DNA of 64,000 nt from Hawksworthiomyces lignivorus (lineage: Eukaryota; Ascomycota; Sordariomycetes; Ophiostomatales; Ophiostomataceae), in NCBI GenBank assembly GCA_002917075.1, contig NTMA01000077.1, positions 62,001 through 126,000 of the forward strand. Direction: 5' to 3'. The notes beneath the pieces were generated by a model that saw only the letters and a program-made list of their open reading frames with translations, was not told the DNA's origin and ran no database searches. Every line of letters starts with the position of its first letter. Position 1 is the first letter of the stretch. Both the position numbers and the translations under genes were made by a program. Below are positions 33,272-45,100 of this stretch, piece after piece.

Positions 33272-34082
33272 GGCTGAAGGGAAAAGTGGATAGTGGGAAA
33301 TTTCTTTGAAACTACAGAACTAGAAAAGGTGTCGAAAATCAAAAGGCACAAAACGACTTCAATCTGTCTTAGCTAAAACTCTAAAGAGAGTCGTCAAGTA
33401 TATAACGAGGTTGACATAGTTTTCTAAAGTTCTCTGGATGATCTCGTGCTATCCTGACTCTTTGGTCAAACACTGCTTCGCTCAGACACTGCCGGAGAGA
33501 GATGATTATCAGCCTTGTCTTAATTATTACCTGAAAGAAATTAAACCTCTCCCTCCACCCCCCCGCGTCGCGTATGGTTACATTGGGGGCGCAGTGCATA
33601 CAGGACAAAAAAATTTCGTCAGCGAGGAACCCCCTATTGGGCTCTGATCCTTCCGAGGAGTGCAATTTCTGGTAGCCGAATTCGAGTCGACTTTAGCAGC
33701 CTAAGCCACTGCAGCAGAGCCGCATTTGTTGTAGCAAAGTCAGTACTGTGGTGGTTCCAAGGCAGTTGCAGGGCTTATTCCAAGGCACGCGTGCATGAAG
33801 TTTCCGCGGCTTCCCGTCCAGCAATGAATAGACGTGTCAGCCTTATTTTGTTTCCCCGCCTCCCTCCAACCGCAACCCACGTCCTAAAGCGAGAACGGAT
33901 TGTCTTCTGAGGCGTTCCTCTAACACTCACAAAAGAGGACAAGCGATGCGGTCTCAAAAAAAGCCCAAACCGTTAATAGACTCTGGAACTTTACATCGTG
34001 ATTTACCGAGGTCGCTCCATGAAGGCCTATCAGATGTTTCTCTTCTGTGCGAAACGCCTCACGAACATGCCCATCGCTGAAG
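33272..34082. other. Divergent intergenic region, kinase / NLR-like gene
   Basis: Holds both promoters. A C-rich pyrimidine tract lies near 33548-33563. No gene is supported; an upstream non-coding exon of the NLR-like gene cannot be excluded. Confidence 0.45.
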
Positions 34083-37000
34083 ATGGATCCCAGTTCCGAT
34101 TCGCTGGGTGCAGCATCCATCGCACCGTCCAGCCGGGCAGCGTCAATGTTCCGGGCGTTGACCAGAAGAGGAGACAATCAACATGAACCATCAAAGGGAC
34201 CAACCGGCCTACGGACCCTACACACACCGGATCTCGGAGATGTTACCATCGCCGACTTGATCTTTGTCCACGGCTTGAATGGCGGATCACAAAGCACCTG
34301 GACGAAGAACAACATCTTTTGGCCGAGAGACTGGTTGTCCCAAGATGCTGCATTTCAAGATGTCCGCATACACACCTTTGGATATCCCTCGGCGGTGACT
34401 CGCGACTCAATCGCCAATATCCACGACTTTGCTCGATCTCTCTTGGCAGCAATCCGTGACTCGCCGGTTATTAATACTGAAGTTTTGGTACGTAAAATTT
34501 TTTGGTTTTCTTTTGGGACTCTTCGTATTCACCCGCGTATTCCAAAGTACTTCTTCTTGCTGACTATGCAGACGCATTTGATCTTTATCGCACATAGCAT
34601 GGGTGGCCTCGTCGTCAAAAAGGCCTTCATCCTTGGCCAGCAAGAACCCGAATTCAAACCTGTCACCGACCGCATACGCTCCATCTTCTTTCTAGCCACA
34701 CCTCATCGTGGTGCAGCCGTTGCACAAACTCTTGCTCGACTGATGGAGCTCGTACCTGGCCAACGTCCATATATAAACGATCTAATACCCCAGTCACCCA
34801 TGCTTCAGTCCATAAACGAGACATTTCCGAGGGTGTGTGGCAGCATCCGGCTGTTATCTTTTTTTGAAACACGGCCCATGACCGTCGGAGGCGTCAGCAA
34901 GTTGATTGTGGAAAAAGATAGCGCTGTCATGAATCTGGCCAACGAGCGCAGGACAATGCTCGATGCAGACCATCGAAATGTAGCTATGTTCTCCACACCG
35001 AGCGATTCGTCATATGCTGCTATCCGTAACGCTCTCGTAACGATCATATCCGAACAGCGCACTACATCGCGCGCTCGCCTGCAAGCTGTGGCGCAAAAAG
35101 ACAAAATCGCCATGAATAAGTTTTTGGGTATCTCTAGCGCACCTGAGGATGATTTTGAGGCCAACAACTCTCTTCGCGTACCCGGTACTTGTCAGTGGAT
35201 TGATAGCAACGAGTCTTACCGCTCGTGGAAGGACAAACAGGATTCGCGCTTCCTGTGGCTCCATGGCCGCCCAGGTATCGGCAAAAGCGTCTTAACCAGC
35301 TACATCATCAAAGATCTGCGCGATAGTGGCGCTGACTGCTGCTTCTTTTTCTTCCAGTCAGCAGACAAAGCCAAGTCAACGGCAAATGCATGCTTGCGGT
35401 CATTGGCATGGCAGATGGCGATGCTGCATAGCGACATCTTGGGCAGGATGAAGCAGATAATGGCAGATCTTAACTACGACCCTGTTGAGAAAGTCGATGC
35501 GAGCCCTGTGTGGCGAAAAATTTATTCGTCAGGGATTCTCAGGGTACGCCCTGACCGACCGCAGTTTTGGGTTATCGATGCTATGGATGAGTGCAAGAAT
35601 AATGCACAGATGATCAACTTTTTGGCCCGCATTCAAGAGCAGTGGCCCGTATCAGTGTTGGTGACGTGTCGCAATCCCGTCGAGACGTATACGATCAACG
35701 TGAACAAACGTCTGGATGTCGTGTCTTACACTATCTCTGAGGAAGACAGCAAGCAGGACATTAATTTGTTCCTCACATGCGACCCAGATAAGCTGCGACG
35801 CCTACCCATTGCGCCATACGAGACTCCAGAGTACGTAGCATCGGAGCTTGTGAGACATTCCGACGGATCCTTTCTATGGGCGTCTCTTGTGTTTTCGAAG
35901 TTGCAGCAAGTGACGAGCGTGAACGAGATGGACCAGGTGTTAAGCAGCATCCCGGCGGATATGAATACTCTGTATTCTCAGATTCTGAAGGAGATAAGTG
36001 ATGCCGAATATGGCCGAGATTTGGCCAAAGGCCTCTTGATGTGGATAACTTACGCTTTTCGGCCGCTGACAACGGCTGAGCTCCATGAGCCGATTGAGAT
36101 GGACACCAACGACAAGATCGACGACGTCGGACGGGCAATCAAGCGTTGCTGTGGAAATATGCTCTATGTAAACTCTCAGCAAGAGGTCCGTTTTGTCCAT
36201 TCCACAGCACGAGAGTTTCTCAAAGATAAGGATCTCGTCCATCAAGAGTTTGTCGTGGACAAGGCTGAGGGCCATCGCCGACTGGCCACGATTTGTCTTC
36301 GCTATCTAATAGACAGGGATCAGGCACACTCCAAGGCGAGACGACACCACTCGGAGTCGGATAGCCGGGCGTCTCGTGGCTCAGTGTCAGTCCCAGTGAC
36401 GACTCGCCGCAGGCGTAAGCGCAACTCGACGAATGTCGGCCCCGTTTCGAGTTCCATGTCTGGTTCCATATCTGGCGCTTCGTCACCTCCTTCCGCACCC
36501 TCTCCTTTTTCTTCAGTACCTCGGTCTTCGTCACCGTCTGCTATCGCCGATGCCTCGCCTTCCGTGTCGTGGATTGGTGAGTTTACAGATTACGCATCCA
36601 CATTTTTGTTTCAGCATCTTGAGTTTGTCCATACGAATGACGATAGCATCTTTACTCTGCTCTCTGAATTCCTTGGACAACAAAGTTGTCTACGCTGGAT
36701 TGAATACGTGGCGAAAAAGGGAGAGCTGCATATAATTTATGGCGCGGGAAACATCATCAACTCCTTGCTCGGCCGACGCGCCAAACACTCTCCTCCAGTT
36801 GGTCTTGCGCATGGAGGAAACCGGGCCCGGTTTGCACTGCTGGAGAAATGGGGCGATGATTTGATTCATTTGGTGACAAAATTCTCCCACTGGTTAGACA
36901 TCTCCCCGCAGTCCATCCACAATCTCATCCCGCCATTCTGCCCGCCGAAGTCTGCGATCCGACAGCAGTTCACACATCCGCAGCGCGGACTGAATGTGCA

Positions 37001-39377
37001 AGGTCTTTCTTTCGAAGGCTGGGATGACTGTCTGACAACAATCGCTTTTGATTCTCTATCGAAGCCCAATACTGTTGCAGCTGGTCCAGGATTCTTGGCG
37101 GTGGGAACGATGGAACGGAAAGCTGGCAGGGTTATCGTGTACGATGACACCATATTTCAAGAGATATATGTTCTCCATCACGGTGAGCCTGTCTTGTGCC
37201 TTGCGTTCTCCGAGAGTGGAGAGCTACTCGCATCAGCTGGAGCCAAAACTGTATGCATCTGGTCTACTTTCGATGGTACAGAGGTGGCACGTTTCAACAT
37301 AAGAGCGGTCTGCATCGCACTTGACTTTGCAGATTTTGAAGACGTTGGCCGCATACTGCGTATTGTTACGCGTCGGAACCAGTTGCTAGAATGGAGCGTG
37401 GACCACAGCGATTTTCTGGACGATCCTAAATGGCCCCCTCTCTCAGACACCATCCAGTCCAGAATGCCCACACACGCTATTTTTCTTCCTCAGGAAGACC
37501 AGTTGTGCATTATTTACCGTGGAGAAGATGCCCTTGTTTGGGACGTAGATAGAGAAACGACCAGTGCTTATGACAAATCTAACGGAAACATCGAGCTCTA
37601 CGGTCGTACCAAACTGGCTGAGGGGTCGACATCTGTTCGTGCTATATGCTTGGGCCAGGACGCCAACACAAGCCGACTCGCAACGGTCTACACAGACGGT
37701 GATCTAGTCGTGTACGACTTGCAGACTGGCAAGCGAGTTGGCATTACCGAGGGCGCCAACACCATGCTTGTCGCATCGTCCTTTGATGGGAGAACACTCG
37801 CAGGGGTGGATTCCAGTGGCAATCTCACATTGTTTGAGTTCGAGTCACTCCGTATGCTTTACCGCATTCAATTTGATACAAAACTCCTACCAAAGGGCCT
37901 GACTTTCACCGCCGACAACAAGCGCTTCGTGGAGATCCGCGGAAACCAGTGCCGTGTGTGGGGACCCACAGTATTGCTGCGTTCAGATGTGGTCGGCGAG
38001 GAGAACAGTGATACAGTCTCGGTGTCAAGTGGACCGCAGGAAATTGATTACCACCCCATGACAGGAGAACACATTACGGCTCTTGCTGTCTGCCATGGTG
38101 CTGAGGCCGTGTTTGCCGCTACAGCAGGCGGGACTGTATATGCATACGACATGAATGGAACCCTCACAAGAACAGAGCTATTCGTGCAAGAAGCGGGGAT
38201 GGTGATTAACATGTTGTATGTGGACGACAAGCGGCATTTGGATGTGTCTGCTGATCCGACTCTGCTTCTTGCCTGTGGTGATCTGGCTGGGCGCGTAACG
38301 GTGCGCTCTGTGACTCGAAAGAATTTGCCGCGACAAAGGATATGGGATGTGCAAGAGCCCATAATTGCCACGCGCTCGCCAGCACTGGGTGTGTTGAAAC
38401 AGATTGTGGTGTCCGGTGCCCAGCAGCGCCTGCTCACTTGCACTGACCAGTTCGACATACTCTGGCCCATGCCTAAGCAGGGCGAAGCCGTGTGGGTCGC
38501 AAAGATTCAAGGCTGGGCGTCCCCTCACTGGCTGGCGCACCCTTCCAACCCGGAGCTGCTCATTCGAGCCTCGTCATCTGCGGTAAAATCGCCTGCCCAG
38601 TCTTCACCATTGGTGAACAATTTTGATATCATAAAGTGGTCTGATCTGAGCGTTGTACGCTCTGTGTCAGTTCCAGTCCTTTCTGGCTTTGGTTATGTCG
38701 TTTCCCTACAGCATCCACAGTATTTTGCCACAGTACGAAAGATATCCTCCAGCTACTCTGGCACCGAGGGTAGCAGGAGCAAGCATTCAACTTGTATTGA
38801 GATATGGGATATCACAAAACTAGAAGCTGTAGGAGTGAGTGATAGCTCAGAGCTGGTTACTCCCGTCCGGCGGCTTGAGCAATTGTCCGCAGGAGGAAAT
38901 AGCCCAACGAGCAACGTGCTTGACGCAGAGCTTGTTGTGGGCAGCGCTTTTGGAAGTCGCTTGGTTCTTTATACCAAAGATTACTGGATCGTTTCTATTG
39001 ATATGTCACCAGAGCATCGCGTTTCTAGAAGTCACCAGCCCCAGGGGTCGCCACTATCTTCGCCAATACCGCTATCAACAACACCGTCTGCAACAGTACC
39101 GTTCCTACGCCATTTTTTCTTGCCCAGCGACTGGGTGAGTGTAGGGCCGGGTTTCCTCATGGGAGTTGGTCCGAATGGCGAATTTTTGTTTGTTAGGCAA
39201 TCCGAGCTGGCTGTGGTCAAGCGCGGACTGCTACCAACTGACACGGGCGCGAATATCCAGCATCCGCACCGGACAAGCAGCGTGTCATCATCAGCGATGC
39301 GCAGCTGGAATTTTCCGGGAGCAACAACTAGTGGCTTTGGTGAAAGCAGCAGTCGTCCGCCTCTGCCACATCGGTAA
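34083..39377 (+). CDS. NLR-like protein: alpha/beta-hydrolase, NACHT, WD40
   Basis: Exons 34083-34487 and 34572-39377 give 1736 aa; ATG at 34083 (the open frame extends to a GTG at 34047). N-terminal domain: serine-hydrolase fold with FVHGLNGG, the nucleophile elbow AHSMGG (Ser about 144) and FLATPHRG, as in the SesB-type domain of fungal NLRs. Central NACHT: Walker A GRPGIGKS near 366-373, Walker B FWVIDAMDE near 465, then a winged-helix-like part ending FVHSTAREFLKD. A Ser/Pro/Arg-rich linker follows (about 730-800). The C-terminal half has diverged WD40-like repeats (GEPVLCLAFSESGELLASAGAKTVCIWS). Role by family: signal-sensing STAND NTPase in heterokaryon incompatibility or innate-immunity-like responses; the ligand is unknown. 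The 84-nt intron is in frame and stop-free, lying just before the nucleophile elbow. Confidence 0.88.
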   Translation: MDPSSDSLGAASIAPSSRAASMFRALTRRGDNQHEPSKGPTGLRTLHTPDLGDVTIADLIFVHGLNGGSQSTWTKNNIFWPRDWLSQDAAFQDVRIHTFGYPSAVTRDSIANIHDFARSLLAAIRDSPVINTEVLVRKIFWFSFGTLRIHPRIPKYFFLLTMQTHLIFIAHSMGGLVVKKAFILGQQEPEFKPVTDRIRSIFFLATPHRGAAVAQTLARLMELVPGQRPYINDLIPQSPMLQSINETFPRVCGSIRLLSFFETRPMTVGGVSKLIVEKDSAVMNLANERRTMLDADHRNVAMFSTPSDSSYAAIRNALVTIISEQRTTSRARLQAVAQKDKIAMNKFLGISSAPEDDFEANNSLRVPGTCQWIDSNESYRSWKDKQDSRFLWLHGRPGIGKSVLTSYIIKDLRDSGADCCFFFFQSADKAKSTANACLRSLAWQMAMLHSDILGRMKQIMADLNYDPVEKVDASPVWRKIYSSGILRVRPDRPQFWVIDAMDECKNNAQMINFLARIQEQWPVSVLVTCRNPVETYTINVNKRLDVVSYTISEEDSKQDINLFLTCDPDKLRRLPIAPYETPEYVASELVRHSDGSFLWASLVFSKLQQVTSVNEMDQVLSSIPADMNTLYSQILKEISDAEYGRDLAKGLLMWITYAFRPLTTAELHEPIEMDTNDKIDDVGRAIKRCCGNMLYVNSQQEVRFVHSTAREFLKDKDLVHQEFVVDKAEGHRRLATICLRYLIDRDQAHSKARRHHSESDSRASRGSVSVPVTTRRRRKRNSTNVGPVSSSMSGSISGASSPPSAPSPFSSVPRSSSPSAIADASPSVSWIGEFTDYASTFLFQHLEFVHTNDDSIFTLLSEFLGQQSCLRWIEYVAKKGELHIIYGAGNIINSLLGRRAKHSPPVGLAHGGNRARFALLEKWGDDLIHLVTKFSHWLDISPQSIHNLIPPFCPPKSAIRQQFTHPQRGLNVQGLSFEGWDDCLTTIAFDSLSKPNTVAAGPGFLAVGTMERKAGRVIVYDDTIFQEIYVLHHGEPVLCLAFSESGELLASAGAKTVCIWSTFDGTEVARFNIRAVCIALDFADFEDVGRILRIVTRRNQLLEWSVDHSDFLDDPKWPPLSDTIQSRMPTHAIFLPQEDQLCIIYRGEDALVWDVDRETTSAYDKSNGNIELYGRTKLAEGSTSVRAICLGQDANTSRLATVYTDGDLVVYDLQTGKRVGITEGANTMLVASSFDGRTLAGVDSSGNLTLFEFESLRMLYRIQFDTKLLPKGLTFTADNKRFVEIRGNQCRVWGPTVLLRSDVVGEENSDTVSVSSGPQEIDYHPMTGEHITALAVCHGAEAVFAATAGGTVYAYDMNGTLTRTELFVQEAGMVINMLYVDDKRHLDVSADPTLLLACGDLAGRVTVRSVTRKNLPRQRIWDVQEPIIATRSPALGVLKQIVVSGAQQRLLTCTDQFDILWPMPKQGEAVWVAKIQGWASPHWLAHPSNPELLIRASSSAVKSPAQSSPLVNNFDIIKWSDLSVVRSVSVPVLSGFGYVVSLQHPQYFATVRKISSSYSGTEGSRSKHSTCIEIWDITKLEAVGVSDSSELVTPVRRLEQLSAGGNSPTSNVLDAELVVGSAFGSRLVLYTKDYWIVSIDMSPEHRVSRSHQPQGSPLSSPIPLSTTPSATVPFLRHFFLPSDWVSVGPGFLMGVGPNGEFLFVRQSELAVVKRGLLPTDTGANIQHPHRTSSVSSSAMRSWNFPGATTSGFGESSSRPPLPHR

Positions 39378-39864
39378 ATTTAGAGTAGAAAATAGAACGA
39401 AAGGTGATTTTTTGCGTCGACTATGGGCCTCTTTGCATCATGTATGTAGATATGTAGATATCACAAAGCTTTAAATTTTGTGGTCAAATACAGAGCCGTA
39501 ATTATCGGCACGCAGGGGGAAAAGCACCACAGCTGCTGATTATTTGGCTATTGGAGAAATAAAAGGCCATTTTTATGCAATAAATAAAAAATAATATCAA
39601 AGTTACCAAGCCTGGGGGAAAACGCCTAGGCGAAAGCCTGAGCAAATGCCTAAGTGGATTGACTGTCGATCACCGCCAGGCAGACGAATGCACCGAATGC
39701 ACGTGCGATGTATGTATCTATGTCTCTGCGGAGTTTACTACCCCTCTGCCTTTGTGGGCCGTCTATCCGGCTATTCACCGCTTGCGGCTGCTATAAGTAA
39801 TATGTGTATTCCTGTTCCAAGTTTCTCAGATGCGAAGTAGGCCAGCAGAAGAGCAACTTTGAAC
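39378..39864. other. Intergenic region
   Basis: Between the NLR-like gene and the MFS gene, both on the plus strand. A short imperfect repeat GCCTGGGGGAAAACGCCTAGGCGAAAGCC-like stretch sits near 39609-39640 (AGGCG/CGCCT palindrome). No gene. Confidence 0.45.
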
Positions 39865-41457
39865 ATGGCTGCCAAAGATGAATCTGCTCCTGCGCCCGGT
39901 CCAGTTGGGAGTTCAGCGAACGTGGAAAAACATACTCTTGCTCCCAATAATACCCCCAACCCTGATTCTGGCACTGCTCCTCCGTACACGGTGTTCAGCA
40001 TGAGAACGCGCTGGATGCTGGTAGTGCTACTCGGCTACCTTGGCTTGGCGTCAACGCTAACAGCTAACATATATTTTCCGCTACTGAATATGCTAGCTTC
40101 AAGCTATGGTGTGTCTTCCCAGGCGATCAACCTGACTATTACGCTGTACTTTGTTCTACAAGGCATCGCTCCGTCGATATGGTCGCCAATGTCGGACAGT
40201 GTGGGGCGCCGGCCCATCTTCCTAGCTACTTTTACCGTGTACACGCTTGCGTCCGTGGGTCTGTCGGTTGCTAGCCACAGTTATCCGGCGTTGCTGCTGC
40301 TACGGGCGATGCAGAGTGTGGGGGCCTCGGCAGTGCTGTCGATCGCGTACGCAGTGGTGGCGGACGTGACGGTGCACGCAGAGCGAGGCCGGTTCTTGGT
40401 CCCGATGATGACGACAATCAACATCGGTGCATGCGTTGGCCCTGTAATCGGTGGCGCTGCTGTGCTGCACTCGGGAGATCCACGCTGGTGCTTCCGTGCA
40501 CTTCTAATATTTGGAGCCTCAGGCCTCCTATTAATTGGCTGCGCACTGCCGGAGACAGCCCGCTCGGTTGTCGGAAATGGCGCGGTGCCCGCAAGGGGCC
40601 TATGGCGGACATGGTGGGCAGCGTTGCGCGGGAGAATGACAGCCAATACTAAAGATCCTGAGGCGAGCACAGCTATGCCGGCAGCAGAGTCTGAGGATAA
40701 CGTGGGAAAAACAGGCCGTGGGAAGGCTGTGGTGCCACATCCCTTCGGTGCACTGCGCATGCTTCTGTACCCGGACATGTTTCTCACTCTGTGGTTGGCT
40801 GGGTCACCATATGCGCTGTGGTTCTGCGTGCAGACGTCCATCTCGCCTTCGTTTGCCCACATCTACGGGTTCAATGCACTCGACGTGGGCCTCTGCTTTC
40901 TCGCCGGTGGCATAGGAATTTTAGCTGGTGGTCTGGTGGCCAGCCGGCTTCTAGACTGGAATTACCGACATGTTGCACATGCGGCAGGCTTACCTGTTGA
41001 CCGTGTGCGCGGCCAAGATATCTCTCAGTTTCCCATAGAACAGGCACGTACGCGTGGCTCAATCCGCATTTTGGCGGTATCTCTGGTAGCTGTTGTTGGC
41101 TACGGCTGGGTGTTGGATCAGCCACATGGCTACATCCATCCAGCTGTCCCACTTGTTCTTCAGGCCATTCTTGGCTGCAAATGCACGGCGCTGCACCAGA
41201 CGTACAGCGCACTAGTCGTCGACGTGTTCCCTGAGCGCACCGGCACCGCAGCAGCAGCAAACAACATTACGCGCTGTACGCTGGCAGCTGTCGGAGTTGC
41301 AGTATTAGAACCGCTAGTCCGCGCGCTTGGTTATGGCTGGGTGTTTACACTGCTGGGCCTAGTGGACGCAGTCGTGTGTATGGCAGCGGTCCTCGCCCTA
41401 CGTCGCTGGGGACGCGGTTGGCGGGATAAAAGGGCAGCTGTGAATACTAGATCATAA
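39865..41457 (+). CDS. MFS transporter, DHA1 drug:H+ antiporter type
   Basis: Intronless, 530 aa, ATG at 39865 (the open frame extends to a TTG at 39859). About 12 hydrophobic segments are seen. Motif A of the family is present as SPMSDSVGRRPIF after TM2, motif C-like ACVGPVIGGAAV in TM5, and LPETARSVVGNG after TM6, a DHA1 hallmark. A hydrophilic central loop (about residues 225-285) separates two six-helix halves. The N-terminus is cytosolic and low-complexity. Role: proton-driven export of small toxic or metabolic compounds at the plasma membrane; substrate unknown. Its neighbours are an NLR-like gene and a PDR ABC pump, the latter convergent. Confidence 0.92.
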   Translation: MAAKDESAPAPGPVGSSANVEKHTLAPNNTPNPDSGTAPPYTVFSMRTRWMLVVLLGYLGLASTLTANIYFPLLNMLASSYGVSSQAINLTITLYFVLQGIAPSIWSPMSDSVGRRPIFLATFTVYTLASVGLSVASHSYPALLLLRAMQSVGASAVLSIAYAVVADVTVHAERGRFLVPMMTTINIGACVGPVIGGAAVLHSGDPRWCFRALLIFGASGLLLIGCALPETARSVVGNGAVPARGLWRTWWAALRGRMTANTKDPEASTAMPAAESEDNVGKTGRGKAVVPHPFGALRMLLYPDMFLTLWLAGSPYALWFCVQTSISPSFAHIYGFNALDVGLCFLAGGIGILAGGLVASRLLDWNYRHVAHAAGLPVDRVRGQDISQFPIEQARTRGSIRILAVSLVAVVGYGWVLDQPHGYIHPAVPLVLQAILGCKCTALHQTYSALVVDVFPERTGTAAAANNITRCTLAAVGVAVLEPLVRALGYGWVFTLLGLVDAVVCMAAVLALRRWGRGWRDKRAAVNTRS

Positions 41458-42106
41458 TCGAACGAAATTCTATTGCTCATGAAAGCCTCTTCTCTTTCAG
41501 CTGTACTGTCTATCCTCACAGTTATTCCACATTCGAGCATGGACCAACAAGGCAAGTATGTCGTCGCACCTATTGACTATATCTGTGCTTTCGACAATAC
41601 CGGAGGCATTAGGCTACATGACATCCAGCCAAACAAAAAGGCAACGGTAGAGATATGTTCTTTGTCTTGATTATTACCATTGCTTCGACATAAGAGGTTA
41701 GGCGAAAGGAACTATCAACAATTCAAATGACGTTAAACCGTGCGCATCTTATGATGAAAGATTTGCTCATATATGCTAGGACGCTGATAGTAGTATCTCC
41801 AGGAAAAAAACAATTCTAAATATTCTATGAAAATAAAATATCTTGACTCCGTCGAGAGAAAAGAAACAAAGAAAGAGAAGGTGTGGGCTTAGTGGCCGTG
41901 TAAAAATGCGAGAGTTCAAAAGAATGATTTAACCAGTAACACGTGGGAAAGTTATACAACCGTCTATATTAAAATAAAATGGAAACCAAACATAGGAAAA
42001 TTATAAAGAGGGAAAAAGTAAGACACAGATTGAACTAGCCACTCATAACATCATGGCTGTATCTATTTGTCTTCATTCACAACGTAATGCCTGGATAATT
42101 CACCTT
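41458..42106. other. Intergenic region between convergent transporters
   Basis: Contains the 3' ends of the MFS (+) and PDR (-) genes. AT-rich; no gene recognised. Confidence 0.5.
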
Positions 42107-45100
42107 TCAGGCATTCTTCTTGCCCTTCGGCATGCGGACGAGCCAGTACAATGCTAGCGAGGCTGCCAGGTTCACAAAGATGTACACCATGCCAATGCCA
42201 AAGTCTCTCCATCTGTGGCCGTAACTGGAGCCGACGCTTGCCAAAAAGACATTGGTGTCGCCGACAGGGCAGAAGCTGCAGTTGGAGGTGGCAGAAGGGT
42301 CCTGGAGATATCCTCCTGCCGCGCTGATGTAACTTGCCATGTAGTCTCCGCAAGTCCGACCCAGAGGTGGGTCAAATATGGTGTATTCACTGGCAGAGCA
42401 GACAACATTCGTATTGGCTAGGCCGGTAGACAACATGGCCGATATCAGGTATGTGAACGGAGAGATGCGGTACATGAAAATCCAGAAGTGGGGCATCTGA
42501 TCCGAGGTTCGAAGGACACCACAGAAGATGAGGCACAACATGAAGAGGACGTTGGCAAGGTTACCTCCGGTTTCAGCTGTGTCAGTAATAGCAATACATG
42601 CGTGAGCGAACGTGCAGGTGAAGATGAGGAACTGCCAGAATAAGAGCCACATCAACGCGCCACGCTCTGCTACCTGACCGGCTGGCTCAGCATTCTTGTT
42701 CATGCCGACCGGGTAGTAGACACAGACGAACATAAAGACCGACATCAATGAGTTCCATGGGATCTCTGTGAGAATTTGAGACAGCATGAACACCTTCCAG
42801 CTGTACGCCTTGGATGGACGCTCACGCACTTCATACAGAGAGCGCTGCGTAACGAAATGAGGCATCTGCTGCTGCACAAGCTGTCCGAAGATACTCAGGA
42901 TGTTGAAGATGGCAAACAGTTGGTTCTCAAGGCCTTGCATACTGAGCGGCGCATTCAAGAACACCAGACCAATGAAGAGAGCTACCGACACACAAAGTAC
43001 CAGTTTAGAGTAGATGTAAGACGGGGTTCTCCAGTACTGCTGAAACACGCGCTTAGTAACAACCATTAACTGACTCGGAAACGAGGCAGCAAACTCTTGT
43101 AAAGCAGCTTTCTCTGTCACCACATCTGCCTTCTCACGAGAAGAGCCTTCAAGACGTTCCAGCTCGTGTTGCACAGCTTGGTATTCAGGACTGTTGCGCC
43201 AGGTCTCGTGCCAGTTGATGTCTGATGACGACCCTGGAGCCGCACCAATAGCCTCCAACATCCATTCAGCCGGGTTCGCTTCTGGCGGGCAGGGGAATGC
43301 GCCGTTGCGCTCAAAGTAGCTGGTAAGAGTGTGAGAGTTCTCGCCGATGTCTCCGAAGTAAACCGTCCTGCCTCCTTTGGCTAGGAAGAGGAGACGGTCA
43401 AAGCGCTGAAATAGCATGGCCGAAGGCTGGTGGATAGTGCACAAGATTGACTGGCCGGCTTTCGATAGCTTTTCCAAGAGATCAAGAATAGCCCACGACG
43501 TCTGAGAGTCAAGACCAGATGTCGGCTCGTCGACAAAGAGAAGCAGAGGCGGCTTTGCAACAAGCTCAACACCGATCGTGAGCCGCTTGCGCTGTTCGAC
43601 GTTCAGACCTTCACCGAGTATACCGACGACGGCATCCGCATATTCTTGCATATCCAAGAGCTTGATGACTTCATCCACATATGCGAGCTTTTCAGCATTA
43701 GGAGTGCTGGCAGGCTGGCGGAGAAGAGCGCTAAACTCGAGGGCCTCACGAACAGTACTGGTTTCCAGATGCAAGTCTTGCTGCTGGACGTATCCAGTTT
43801 TGCGTTGAAACGACTTGTCGCGGATCTTGCCATCAACTAGCATTTGTCCAGATATAACGCCCATGGAGATACGATCGGCAAGACAGTCAAGAAGCGTCGT
43901 CTTTCCGGCTCCAGAGACACCCATGAGAGCAGTGAGAGTACCAGGTTTGACCCAGCCATCCACGTTATCCAGAATGCGGCGTGGTTCTCCCTTGATCTTG
44001 ATATCGTAGCAGACATTTTTCCAGTGGAATACACTCGTTGAGCCCTGGATGACGCCTTCGCTGTCGGAGCCGGAGCCGGAGCCTCCGTTCTGCACCACGG
44101 CTAGAGGACCCGACAGAGATGACTCGGCATCGCCCTTAGTCTTGATTGCAGGGACAAAGCCGCGCTTGAAAATCAGAATTTCACCCTTTGACTTCTTGGC
44201 AGCGATGATCTCGGTAGCAGCAATGTAGACGAAGTGGAAAAACAAAACGAAGCCAATAAGGATTCCGACATTCCGCCATTTGTGAGCATGGAAGTATTTG
44301 TATGCCACGCTAATGTAAACGTCTCCGTTAACAAAGTCCTGTCCAACTGCCGCACCGACAGCAGAGCAAGCGCGGTTCAAATTGCCCACGTTGCTGTACT
44401 CGCTGGCAATAGCAGCACTGGGCACAAAGCTTGAGCACGTGAAGTTACGATCGTGAAACTCGTTGATCATGAGAGCTTCGAAGCCATATGCGACAGGGTC
44501 GACGTAATTGATCCAGCGGCACCACCCAAGCATGTAGTCGACAGGAATGACGAAACCAGTAAATATCACTAGGGCCAAGATAAGGATAGACGCCGGTACC
44601 ATAGCCTGAGATAGAGTCCGCGACAGTGAAGCACTATTGCATTGGTGTTAGCTTCAACAAGGAAAAGATGGAGAAATGCATCCTTGGCTTACATTGAACG
44701 GAAAATTCCAGACATCGCCAAGACCATTAGGAATGATACCCAGAGGTAGTAAAAGAAGTTTCCCGGATGGCGGTTAAGATTCGTCATAAAATAAATGACC
44801 AGATTGTAGACAATGCTGTTGGAAATTTTGTAGGGCATATCCACCAAAATGGACGAGAAGGCTTCGGCTGAGGCATGGTGGAACGCGTAGCGGACGTGTT
44901 TTTCAACGATGGGACGTTGAGCATATTGGGTCAGGATCTCGAGGGCACTGGAAAAGGCGTTGGTGAGAATGGCGATAAATAAGACGGATGCGCGGCCGCG
45001 GAAACTGTCTGTGTCCGGTGCCATGTTGTAGAACAGAGATGAGATGATGAGGGCAGTGACCGAGTTGGCGACCAAGGCGAATATGGTCAGCTCTGGACTT

